This document shows positions 8,838 through 17,288 of a stretch of 50,730 nucleotides of DNA, piece after piece; positions within the stretch are counted from its first letter, which is position 1, and each line of letters starts with the position of its first letter. The stretch covers positions 1 to 50,730 of the forward strand of contig JAJYWF010000005.1 of the NCBI GenBank assembly GCA_021791635.1, in the 5' to 3' direction. The stretch is from Actinomycetes bacterium (lineage in GTDB: Bacteria; Actinomycetota; Acidimicrobiia; Acidimicrobiales; RAAP-2). A program made the position numbers and the translations under genes. The notes below the pieces were generated by a model. The model was given only the letters and a program-made list of their open reading frames with translations, was not told the origin of the DNA and did no database searches.

Positions 8838-8913
8838 TCCGGCCCTCCTATCGTTCCAGCCGATCGTAGCTCCGGCCCTCCTCGTCACCGTGGTGTCTCC
8901 AGGCCGGCGCCGT

Positions 8914-9726
8914 TCAGACCAGGTCGGCCAGCACCTCCCAGCCCTCGGGGGGTGGATCCAGACGCCAGTACTGCTCGGGGACCCGGCCGGCCATGCGCGC
9001 CGAGAGCGCGTGGTCCCGCTCGAGCGGTGCGATCTGACTGGTGTAGCACCAGATGGCCCGGCGTTTGCGCTCCTCGTCCTCCTCGTGGGGGACGATCGCC
9101 GGGGTCGGCCACGGCCGGTGCCGTAGCAGCCGGGCCACCCGCCAGGCCAGGAGCCCCGGAACATGCTTGTAGCCGTGGTCCTCGTAACAGAACCAGGCGA
9201 GGTGGTCGAGCTCTTGGCGCACGAGCAGCGACGCCTCGTGGGTCACGTCGTGGTCCGGGTTCCCCAGACCCATCGGGAAGAACACGGCCGTCGGGTCCGC
9301 GTCCACCAGCGCAGAGCGGAGGACCGGAGCGATCTCCGTCGCCGTCGGCCGGTCCTCCGGTGCCAGGTACTGGTGGTCGGGGAAGTCCAGCCAGAGCGGC
9401 ACGGCGGCCAGCACCTCCATGGCCCTCCGGTCCTCCTCGCGCCTGACCGCGACAACATCGTCGCCGGTCGCAAACCCGCCGGCGGCATCCCATGGGGACG
9501 GCACGGCCGGGTACGCCGGTGGTCTCCCGCCCATCACGGTGATCACGACGGTGCCCGGGTAGCTGGCGATCAGGTAGCCGGCGCCCATCGCCGCATCGTC
9601 GAAGTGGGGGGAGATCACCGCCAACCGTCGAAGGTCTGAAAGCTCGACGATGCCCCAGGTGGGCTCGGCGACCGGTGACTTCCCACCCGGCTGTGCCGCC
9701 TGATGGGCGCCGGTCGCGGCCATCAC
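8914..9726 (-). CDS. PIG-L (LmbE-like) family deacetylase
   Basis: The protein is about 270 residues long and belongs to the zinc-dependent GlcNAc-PI/LmbE deacetylase fold. The metal motif near residue 40 is SPHFDDAAMG (usual form PHPDD; the P-to-F change keeps the His and both Asp). The second motif GNPDHDVTHEA supplies further His/Asp residues. Family members remove acetyl groups from N-acetyl sugars, as in mycothiol and glycolipid synthesis. The substrate here is unknown. The start (GTG 9726 or ATG 9723) overlaps the stop of the SEC-C gene, so the two are translationally coupled. Confidence 0.83.
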   Translation of the reverse strand: MMAATGAHQAAQPGGKSPVAEPTWGIVELSDLRRLAVISPHFDDAAMGAGYLIASYPGTVVITVMGGRPPAYPAVPSPWDAAGGFATGDDVVAVRREEDRRAMEVLAAVPLWLDFPDHQYLAPEDRPTATEIAPVLRSALVDADPTAVFFPMGLGNPDHDVTHEASLLVRQELDHLAWFCYEDHGYKHVPGLLAWRVARLLRHRPWPTPAIVPHEEDEERKRRAIWCYTSQIAPLERDHALSARMAGRVPEQYWRLDPPPEGWEVLADLV

Positions 9727-12700
9727 CGCTCCCGGCCCTTCTTCCTTCCTTTGCCTCCCGGCGCCGGTGCGCCGTCCAGACTCTCGGCGTCGGGGTCGCC
9801 AATGCCGAGCAACGAACGGAGCCGCGCCGGGCGCATCGTGAACGTCGGCGCACCTTCAGGGTCGCCGCCAAAGTCGTGCTCGAAGCTGAGCAGGAGCCGT
9901 TCGAGCGACTCCCGGCGGCTCGGGTCGGCCGCGGCCTGGCGAGGGGTCAGGCCCTGAAGGGCGGGGATCGCCTCGTCGCACCAGCGCTCCTCGTAGCGAG
10001 CCCGCCACTCTTCGACCGCCGCCCTCTCCTCGTCGGACAGCTCTTGGGGAGCCTTCGGAGTGGCTCCGCCAGGACGGGCTGCCGCCGCGTCGGCGAAGGT
10101 CCGCATCGGCGTGCTCTTCCGGCTCACGAGCTCGATCGGACCGACCTCACCGGTGAGCACCCCGAGGACTCGCTCGGCCCGGGCCTCGCTGTTCGTCTCG
10201 ATCGTCAGCTCGTCGTCGACCAGGCGGAGCCGAGCCCGGAGCACGTTCTCCCCACCTCCGATGTCGTGCAGCTCCACCCAGCGTGTAGCCGATCCGGCCG
10301 GATCGTCGGTGTCCGGCGGGGAGTCGTCGGGCTCGTAGTGCCGGGCCAGCACCTCGCGCATCGCCACCCGGTCTGCCACCTTCACGGTGACGGTCTGGAG
10401 TGTGAGCGGCTCACCTTCGCGATTCTGGAGCACGGTGGGCCGCTCGGAACGGGCAATGTACGCGGCGATCTCGATCGCATCGGCCTCGTCGAGGAGGTCC
10501 AGGACGTCGGCCTCCTGCCCCGGGGGTACCAGGAAGAGCCCGCCGATGAGCTGGTGGGTGGAGCCCACGGGGACGGCCCGTCCGCAGAAGACCATACCGA
10601 CACGCCCCTGCTGGCTGAACGATCGCTCGCGGACCTCGACGGTCTCGGCCGACCGCAGGTCACGCAAGGTGAGCCCCTCACCCGGGCGCGCGGCCACGAT
10701 CTCGTACAACGTCCGATCGGTGAGCTCCCATGCTTCGCCCATGAGCGCCTCGTCGTCGGGGAGCAGGGCCGACCGATCGGCCAGGAAGCAGGAGAACCAG
10801 CCCATCTCGGAGAGCACCAGGTCCAGCACCAGGGGGTCACCGGCCGCTTTCTTCACCACTTGCCCCTGGAGGGTCTCGAGGGTCATATCGTCCGATGTAT
10901 CCAGGCCGGCTCGGGCCAGGGCCACCGAGACCAGGTCGGACCTGGACTCTCGCTGACCGTGGTGGACGTAGTTGACGGCCTTCTGGTAGAGCCATTCGGC
11001 GCGCTCTTCGAGTGGCGGCATGGTGGCCTGTCCGAAGTGGCAGTGCTTGAACTTCCTTCCCGACCCACACCAGCATGGTGTGTTCCTCCCCGGGGGCTTC
11101 CCCGCCGGCTGGCCCGTGGCCTGGCCCGGCGACTGGTCCCGCGACGTGCCCCGCGATGTGCCGACATGGCCCAGCGCCCTCTCGATGACCCTGCGGTCCG
11201 AGCTGGTGATGCCCTCGCGTTCGAGCTGGGCGAAGAGCTGCAGGGCGCCATCGGCGTCGCCCCGGTCCGACCTGTACCACGCCAGGCGGGCCACCCCGGG
11301 GACCCAGTGCGGGTCGGCTTCGACGGCGATCTCGAGGGCGGCGTGGGCGGCCAGGGGGTCCTCGTGTGTCTCGGCGACCACCGCTTCGAGGTACCGGGCC
11401 GCGGCCACGTGCGTCGCTGCCGATGCGCGCTGGACCAGCGACCGGGTGAACGCTCCCAGACGATCCAGGGATGCCTGATCCACGGCGCACTCGTGGCACA
11501 GCTCGTCGGTGGCCACTTCGAGGAGCTCGGGATCGGCCAGGGTCTCGAGGCACGGCCGCAGGGCTGCGGAGCTCCGATCCTCGCCGAGATAGCACTCGAC
11601 CAGCTCCACCACCCGCCTGGTGCCGTCCCAGTCGTGGTTCAGCCGGCCTGCCACCCTCCCCAGGCGACGAAGACTGGCCGACGCGGACCACAGCTCGGGG
11701 TCATGGGCAAGTTCGGACCCCCGGATCTCGAGCCCGGCGGCGGCGAAGATCTGGCACAGGGGAGGGCGGGGGACGGCGAAGGCGTCGGGATGGTCGACGA
11801 GCACGGTCAGCACGACGTCCATCACCGCCGCCGGGAGGCCGGGCTCGGCGACCTCTCCGTCGTAGGCGGCGCGCACGGATTCGACCAGGGCGGCATCGGG
11901 CTCGGGTTCGGCTGGCAGGGCTTCGATCAGCACGGAGCCGCCCTGGCGACGGACGGCGACCACCGCACCGTCGGGGCACTGGCTGAGCCAGTCGTCGGGA
12001 CCGTGCCACCAGAGTCGCCTTCGCTCGGGATCGGTGCGGGGCCCGGCGTCGTCCACGTGCACCGGTACTGCCTCACCAGGCCCAGCGATGCCCTCCAGGA
12101 CGACCTCGAACTCGTCATCGGGTGCAATGACCTCGAGATCGACAGTGGCGTCGAGGATGTCGTCGGTGATCTCGTCCCGAGTCACCTGATGGGTGAGGAC
12201 CACGTCGGCGGTGAGCTGACGACGATCCACCACCCGGTCTTCGGTCAACAGGCGGAGCGGTCCGTCGTCGCTGATGAGCGTCTCGAGCATCCGGTCGACG
12301 ATTGTCTGGAACGGCGCGACGGCTCCAGGCAGGTGGAGCGCCGAGAAGAGCTCGTCGCGCAGGCCGTCGAGGGTGGTCACCCGGTGACGGTTGACGATCT
12401 CCACCATCGCCTCGGCGATGTCGTCGTCACTCGGAGGGGGCAGGGCGTCGAGGGCCGACCGGTAGGATTCGAGGTCGACTTCCGTACCGCCCTCGGGCAG
12501 CGCGGCGATCTGGCCGGTGAGGGTGAGCTCCAACAGCCCTCCCGCAGCTGTCGGCTCGATCCCGGCCTCGGTCATGCGTCGGGCGGCGTCCCACACCGAG
12601 GGAGGGTTCCTCGAGAGGATCTGAGCTGCCACATGGTGGCTGATGGCATCGTGAAAGCGTTCCAGCTCCGGACGCCGGTTCGGCTTGGAGCGCAAGCCCT

Positions 12701-12800
12701 CCATCAGTGCGAGGAGGTCGGCGACACTCGAGGTGGCCGATTGGCTCCCGTCATGGGCGGGGAACCAGGACCTGACGAAGTCAATGGGCTCGAGCGGCAC
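9723..12800 (-). CDS. Large SEC-C motif protein of unknown function
   Basis: This 1025-residue, mostly acidic soluble protein has one clear landmark: a central SEC-C zinc motif, NTPCWCGSGRKFKHCH, near residues 560-575. The part before it is helical, with TPR-like stretches (AAARYLEAVVAETHEDPLAAHAALEIAVEADP is paraphrased here as repeated helical pairs). The part after it is alpha/beta and ends in a Gly/Lys/Arg-rich tail. The SEC-C motif is a zinc-binding module best known at the SecA C terminus and also found in many uncharacterised proteins. No catalytic motif is visible. The gene lies 33 bases after cydC, and its stop overlaps the PIG-L start. I cannot assign a function. Confidence 0.75.
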   Translation of the reverse strand: MPLEPIDFVRSWFPAHDGSQSATSSVADLLALMEGLRSKPNRRPELERFHDAISHHVAAQILSRNPPSVWDAARRMTEAGIEPTAAGGLLELTLTGQIAALPEGGTEVDLESYRSALDALPPPSDDDIAEAMVEIVNRHRVTTLDGLRDELFSALHLPGAVAPFQTIVDRMLETLISDDGPLRLLTEDRVVDRRQLTADVVLTHQVTRDEITDDILDATVDLEVIAPDDEFEVVLEGIAGPGEAVPVHVDDAGPRTDPERRRLWWHGPDDWLSQCPDGAVVAVRRQGGSVLIEALPAEPEPDAALVESVRAAYDGEVAEPGLPAAVMDVVLTVLVDHPDAFAVPRPPLCQIFAAAGLEIRGSELAHDPELWSASASLRRLGRVAGRLNHDWDGTRRVVELVECYLGEDRSSAALRPCLETLADPELLEVATDELCHECAVDQASLDRLGAFTRSLVQRASAATHVAAARYLEAVVAETHEDPLAAHAALEIAVEADPHWVPGVARLAWYRSDRGDADGALQLFAQLEREGITSSDRRVIERALGHVGTSRGTSRDQSPGQATGQPAGKPPGRNTPCWCGSGRKFKHCHFGQATMPPLEERAEWLYQKAVNYVHHGQRESRSDLVSVALARAGLDTSDDMTLETLQGQVVKKAAGDPLVLDLVLSEMGWFSCFLADRSALLPDDEALMGEAWELTDRTLYEIVAARPGEGLTLRDLRSAETVEVRERSFSQQGRVGMVFCGRAVPVGSTHQLIGGLFLVPPGQEADVLDLLDEADAIEIAAYIARSERPTVLQNREGEPLTLQTVTVKVADRVAMREVLARHYEPDDSPPDTDDPAGSATRWVELHDIGGGENVLRARLRLVDDELTIETNSEARAERVLGVLTGEVGPIELVSRKSTPMRTFADAAAARPGGATPKAPQELSDEERAAVEEWRARYEERWCDEAIPALQGLTPRQAAADPSRRESLERLLLSFEHDFGGDPEGAPTFTMRPARLRSLLGIGDPDAESLDGAPAPGGKGRKKGRER

Positions 12801-12833
12801 CGGCCGAGCGTAGCCGGGGCGCCTCGGCTCGTA

Positions 12834-14525
12834 TCAAGCCACGGCGCCGGCCCGCCCGTGCTCGATCCGCACCACGTGCTCGAACCCCGACAGGTCGGCG
12901 TGGCGATGGGTCACCAGCAGCACCGTCCGGTGGTCCGATGCCGCCAGCACGTCGGCCAGCAGGCGCGCCGCGGTGGGCTGGTCCAGCCCGGCGGTCACCT
13001 CGTCGAGGACCAGGATCGGAGCGTCCACCAGCAGGGCTCGGGCCAGCGCGATCCGCTGGCGCTGGCCGCCCGACACCCGCGATCCCGCCTCGCCTATGGG
13101 AGTGTCGAGCCCATCGGGGAGGGTGCGCACCCAATCGGCCAGCTGGGCCCGGCGGAGGGCGTCGTCGATCTGCGCGTCGTCGGCCTCGGGTCGCCCCAGA
13201 GCGATGTTCTGGCGGATGGTCCCGGCGAACAGCACGGCGTGTTGGTCGACGAGCGCCACCGACCGGCGGACCTGAGCCTGGGCCAGGCGCTCGAGATCCG
13301 ACCCCCCCAGGGTGGCCCTCCCCGAATCAAGGGGCCAGAAGCGCAGGAGGACGTTCACCACGCTCGTCTTGCCCGAGCCGCTGGCCCCGACGAGGGCCAC
13401 CCGGCTGCCGGCCGGGAGGGTCAGGTCCAGGCCCCGAAGGACCCAGGGGAGGTCGGTCCGATAGCGCAGGTGGGCCTGCTCGACGGTCACTTCGAAGCGC
13501 CCCTCGGGCACGGTGTCGGGATGGTCGGGATCGTGCACCGGGACCGGGACGGCGTCGACGGCGAGCAACCGGCGACCGGCGGCCACCACCTGCCGGGTCC
13601 GCAGGGCGGCCGTGCCCAGCATCGGAACGGACTCGAACGCTCCCACCGCAGCCAGCGGGAGCACGGCCAGCATGACCGGCTCCAGGTGATGGGCCCGGAG
13701 CGCCGCCACTCCGGCGGCGAGCACCCCCACCACGGCTACCCCCACCCATACCACCAACGCGGCGGACGTGGTCCCCGCGGCCAGGGCCCGGCGGCGGGCC
13801 AGGGCGGTGAGCTCGGCGTCGACGGCTTCGATGCGGCCCAGGTACGCCCCGTCCTGACCGAAGGCCATCAGCTCGGGAGCCCCCTGGACCAGGTCCACCA
13901 CCTGGGCGGACAACTCCCCTTCGAGCTCGGCCTCCCGGGCGGCCGTAGCCCCGCCGCCGTGGTACAGGGCCACCAGGGGGGTGACCACCATGGCCCCGAC
14001 GAGGCTCACACCCAAGACCAGCCCGGCGGTCGGGAGGATTAGTGCTTCGACCACCACGGCCAGGACCGAGGCGGCCACGGTCGTCGCCACCGGCAGGAGG
14101 CAGCGAAGGTACAGGTCGCCCAAGGTGTCCACGTCGCCGGTGGCCCGGGTGAGGATGTCCCCGCTGCGCCACGCCCTCAGGCCGGCGGGGGAGAGCGGTT
14201 CGAGCCGGTCGTAGAGCCAGACCCGCCAACGACCGAGCGTCCGAAATGCCACGTCGTGGCCGACCAGTCGCTCACCGTAGCGAAGGGGACCCCGCAGGAA
14301 GGCCAGGACCTCGACCGAGGCCAGGATCCCGGCGATGGCTCCGAGCCCGGGCCGGAACGCCGCCCGGTCGACCACGTAGCCCGAGCCGGCCAGGAGCCCC
14401 ACGGTAGCCATGGCCGCGGCCACGCCCAGGAGGGAGGCCAGGGCCAGCCGACCCAGTGTGGGGCGGCCGACCCGCACCAGTCGCCTGAAGACCTCGGAGG
14501 CCGGCAGGTCCGCGACGTCGCTCAC
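12834..14525 (-). CDS. cydC: Thiol reductant ABC exporter subunit CydC
   Basis: This 563-residue half-transporter has an N-terminal six-helix ABC membrane domain (residues about 20-310). A nucleotide-binding domain follows, with Walker A GASGSGKTS, signature VSGGQRQR and Walker B ILVLDEVTAGLD, then a His switch in LLVTHRH. CydDC exports cysteine/glutathione-type thiols, or moves haem in some models, and is needed for cytochrome bd assembly. The ATG overlaps the cydD stop by 4 bases. The cydAB genes are not in this window. The assignment as CydC rather than a generic exporter rests on pairing, order and the RYGERLVGHDVAFR motif. Confidence 0.88.
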   Translation of the reverse strand: MSDVADLPASEVFRRLVRVGRPTLGRLALASLLGVAAAMATVGLLAGSGYVVDRAAFRPGLGAIAGILASVEVLAFLRGPLRYGERLVGHDVAFRTLGRWRVWLYDRLEPLSPAGLRAWRSGDILTRATGDVDTLGDLYLRCLLPVATTVAASVLAVVVEALILPTAGLVLGVSLVGAMVVTPLVALYHGGGATAAREAELEGELSAQVVDLVQGAPELMAFGQDGAYLGRIEAVDAELTALARRRALAAGTTSAALVVWVGVAVVGVLAAGVAALRAHHLEPVMLAVLPLAAVGAFESVPMLGTAALRTRQVVAAGRRLLAVDAVPVPVHDPDHPDTVPEGRFEVTVEQAHLRYRTDLPWVLRGLDLTLPAGSRVALVGASGSGKTSVVNVLLRFWPLDSGRATLGGSDLERLAQAQVRRSVALVDQHAVLFAGTIRQNIALGRPEADDAQIDDALRRAQLADWVRTLPDGLDTPIGEAGSRVSGGQRQRIALARALLVDAPILVLDEVTAGLDQPTAARLLADVLAASDHRTVLLVTHRHADLSGFEHVVRIEHGRAGAVA

Positions 14526-16435
14526 CGCGGGACCCCGGCGGCCTGTTCTCCCTCGTGGCTCGGATCAGGGCCGTCACCGTCGCAGTCGTCCCCGTCGTCC
14601 CCGTCGCCTCCACCTCCGATGCCGATGCCGCCAACAGAGGTGGAGGCGGCGTCCACGGGGTAGGGAGCTCCCGGCGGGAACGAGCCGGTGCCGGCGGATC
14701 CGAGCCGAACCGTACGGTCCACACGGGACACCAGCTCGGGGCGGTGGGCCGCCACCACCACGGTGCGCCCCTCGAACCACGGCGCCAGGCGGGCACGGAG
14801 CTCGACTTCGGTCCCGACGTCGAGATGGGCCATCGGCTCGTCCAGGAGCACCACCGGGGCGTCCCGTAGCACGGCACGAGCCAGAGCGAGGCGTGCGCGT
14901 TCGCCGGCGCTCATGGAGAGCCCCCCTTCACCGACCGGGGTGGCGAGACCGTCAGGAAGCCCGGCCACCAGCTCGGAGAGCCCGCACAGGGAGCACGCCC
15001 ACTCCAGCCGTTCGACCGTGGCCCCTGGGTCACCCAGTCTGAGGTTGTCGGCCAGGGACCCGGTGAAGATGTGGGGGCGCTGGGGCACCCACGCCACGTG
15101 GCGGCGCCACGAGGCGGGAGCCACCGCGCCGAGGTCGACGTCGCCGACGTGGACGGTCCCCTCGTCGGGACGGACGAACCCCATGAGGACGCCGATCACG
15201 GTCGACTTCCCGGCGCCTGACGGTCCTATCAGCGCCACGTGCTCGCCCGGCGCGACGTCCAGATCGAAACCGCGGAGCGCCGGCTCGCCTCGGCCGGGGA
15301 AGGTGACCGTGATGCCGGACAGCCGGATAGCGTCGCGGGCCGGATCGGGCACCCCGGCCGGATCGGGCACCGGCGGACTGTCGCCCCACCCGTCGGCAGC
15401 TCCGGGGTGGGGCGTGCCGCCGGCAGGAAGGTCGAGCACGTCCAAGATGCGCTGGGCCGCGGCCCGGCCCTCGGCGCTGGCGTGGAACTCCGCCCCGGCG
15501 CGGCGCAGGGGCAAGAAGACCTCGGGTGACACGAGCAGCACGGCCAGAGCGGTGGCGAGGGATACCCCACCACCCAGGAGGCGGAGTCCGAGAACCATGG
15601 CTACCAGGCCGGTGCCGATCCCGGCCAGGAACTCCATCGCCAGCGCCGACAGGAAGGCGACGCGAAGGGTCTTCATGGTCGTGACCCGCAGTCCTTCGGC
15701 GGCCGCGGCGACCTCACGGCGGCCGTGGGCCTCCCGACCGAACGCCCGGAGGGTCGGCAAGCCCTGGACCAGCTCGAGGAAACGGGCCGAGAGGGACGAC
15801 AGCCGTCGCCACTGCCTCTGGGTGTGCCGGGACGACTCCCGGCCGGTCCAGATCATGGCCACGGGCACCAGGGCCACGACTCCGAGGAGCACGAGAGCCG
15901 ATATCCAGTCGGTCCATGCCACCCAGGCCAGGATGCCCAGGGGGGCGAGCCCCGCCAGCACCGCCTGGGGGAGGTAGCGGCCGAAGTAGGTGTCGAGGGC
16001 GGCCGTGCCCCGGGTGGCGCTGAGGGACAGCTCACCGGCGCGTTCGCCGGCCAGCCACGTGGGGCCCAGGTCGAGGGCGTGCCGGACGAGCTGGCGCCGC
16101 AGGACCGACGTCACCGTGGCCGACGTCCGGGCCGCCGCCGCTTCGGCGGCCCACGCGCACCCGGCCCGAGCGGCGAACGCCGCGGCCAGCCCTCCGAGCA
16201 GGGGGGTGACCGAGCCCAGGTCGGCACCGTGGAGGAGCACCCGGCTGATCACCGCGGCCAGGAGGACGGCCTGGACCACCACGCAGGCGGTGGCCGCCAG
16301 CCCGACGACGACCGCCACGACCAGGTAGCGACGGGTGACGGTGACCCTGGCGGCCAGGCGGGGGTCGACGAGGCCCCCGGACCGGGGCTTGGGAGGCAGG
16401 GCCCCAGAGGGAGGCAGGGTTGCCGGGGGAGGCAT
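14522..16435 (-). CDS. cydD: Thiol reductant ABC exporter subunit CydD
   Basis: This half-transporter is about 637 residues long. Its membrane domain includes LARARG-type CydD features such as ERAGELSLSATRGTAALD and YFGRYLPQ. The nucleotide-binding domain has Walker A GPSGAGKST, a diverged signature SMSAGERAR and Walker B VVLLDEPMAHLD. It pairs with CydC, which starts inside its last codon. The ATG at 16435 gives the usual CydD length; the longer open frame upstream is not conserved. The C-terminal 40 residues are a Gly/Asp-rich low-complexity tail not expected in the family. No strong ribosome site is seen. Confidence 0.87.
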   Translation of the reverse strand: MPPPATLPPSGALPPKPRSGGLVDPRLAARVTVTRRYLVVAVVVGLAATACVVVQAVLLAAVISRVLLHGADLGSVTPLLGGLAAAFAARAGCAWAAEAAAARTSATVTSVLRRQLVRHALDLGPTWLAGERAGELSLSATRGTAALDTYFGRYLPQAVLAGLAPLGILAWVAWTDWISALVLLGVVALVPVAMIWTGRESSRHTQRQWRRLSSLSARFLELVQGLPTLRAFGREAHGRREVAAAAEGLRVTTMKTLRVAFLSALAMEFLAGIGTGLVAMVLGLRLLGGGVSLATALAVLLVSPEVFLPLRRAGAEFHASAEGRAAAQRILDVLDLPAGGTPHPGAADGWGDSPPVPDPAGVPDPARDAIRLSGITVTFPGRGEPALRGFDLDVAPGEHVALIGPSGAGKSTVIGVLMGFVRPDEGTVHVGDVDLGAVAPASWRRHVAWVPQRPHIFTGSLADNLRLGDPGATVERLEWACSLCGLSELVAGLPDGLATPVGEGGLSMSAGERARLALARAVLRDAPVVLLDEPMAHLDVGTEVELRARLAPWFEGRTVVVAAHRPELVSRVDRTVRLGSAGTGSFPPGAPYPVDAASTSVGGIGIGGGGDGDDGDDCDGDGPDPSHEGEQAAGVPR

Positions 16436-16595
16436 CGGGAGCCACGCTACCCACGGCCTGTCGCCAGGCACACGTCGGAGGAGACCGAGACCGGCCCGGT
16501 GGTGGATGGGACGACCGTCTCGCCGGACCCGGGTGAACCGGGTGACACGACAGGGCGACCGGGAGTACCGTGACCGCGGGGAGGGGAGGGCCGCC

Positions 16596-17219
16596 ATGTT
16601 CATCCTGTTCGGCTATAGACGGCGGAGCAACGGGCGCGGGGTGGTGCTGCGGGAGTGCGCTCGGTGCGGGCGCGTCGGCCCTCACGTCCTGGTGACGACG
16701 ACGACGTGGCTTACCTTGTTCTTCATCCCGATCGTGCCGCTTCCTCGCCGGCACCGGCTGGTGTGCCGCCAGTGCCAGCGGAAGACCTCGATCCGTGGTG
16801 AGCAGCGTGCGGCGGTGGAGGCGGCCATCGCCGGTGCGTCCGCCCCGGTCATGGCGTACGGCGGTGTCGGGACGGCGGCCAACACCGAGAGCCTGAGTGG
16901 CGTGGCCACGGCGATCGGGGTGGACCCGACTGTCTCCCCTGCGCCCTACGGCTCGGTTGGCGCTGGTGCCGTCCTGCCCAGGTTCGACGTGGGTCCAACT
17001 CTGAGTCCGGCCGGACCTGTTCCGAAGGTGCCCTCGACGATGCCGGCCGATCAGGGTGGCGACCGACGACCCGCCGTCACGGCCCTCGACGTCGTCAGCC
17101 ATTCAGCGCCGGGCTGGTACCCCGATCCCGAGGGTGACGAGGGCTCGAGGTGGTACTGGGACGGAGCAAAATGGGCGAGCCGGGCTCGCTGGACCGGGAC
17201 GGACTGGGAACCGGTCTGA
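16596..17219 (+). CDS. Zinc-ribbon protein with C-terminal DUF2510
   Basis: This 207-residue protein has an N-terminal zinc ribbon of the zinc_ribbon_15 type, FILFGYRR then CARCGRVG and CRQCQRK. A short hydrophobic stretch, WLTLFFIPIVPLPRRH, lies between the Cys pairs. A Gly/Pro/Val-rich linker leads to a C-terminal DUF2510 domain (APGWYPDPEGDEGSRWYWDG). DUF2510 is a short Trp-rich module common in actinobacterial membrane or envelope proteins. Function is unknown. The ATG at 16596 has GAGGGGAGGG just upstream. The gene diverges from cydD and converges on the thiolase gene. Confidence 0.8.
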   Translation: MFILFGYRRRSNGRGVVLRECARCGRVGPHVLVTTTTWLTLFFIPIVPLPRRHRLVCRQCQRKTSIRGEQRAAVEAAIAGASAPVMAYGGVGTAANTESLSGVATAIGVDPTVSPAPYGSVGAGAVLPRFDVGPTLSPAGPVPKVPSTMPADQGGDRRPAVTALDVVSHSAPGWYPDPEGDEGSRWYWDGAKWASRARWTGTDWEPV

Positions 17220-17247
17220 CCCGCTGCCCTCGGAGGGCCCGCCGTCC

Positions 17248-17288
17248 TGCTCACGGTGAGAAGGCGTTGTTGCTCATGGTGAGAAGGC
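17248..17288. repeat. Direct repeat duplicating the thiolase 3' end
   Basis: An 18-bp unit at 17271-17288 contains the thiolase stop codon. It recurs at 17248-17265 with one mismatch. The two TGA codons (minus strand) are 23 bases apart and so lie in different frames. Confidence 0.7.

Noticed and set aside
9675-14042. A 1455-codon open frame on the plus strand
   Set aside because: It is antisense to the SEC-C protein and cydC. Its translation is Gly/Arg/His/Pro-rich with no family motifs. Long antisense frames are expected in high-GC coding DNA.
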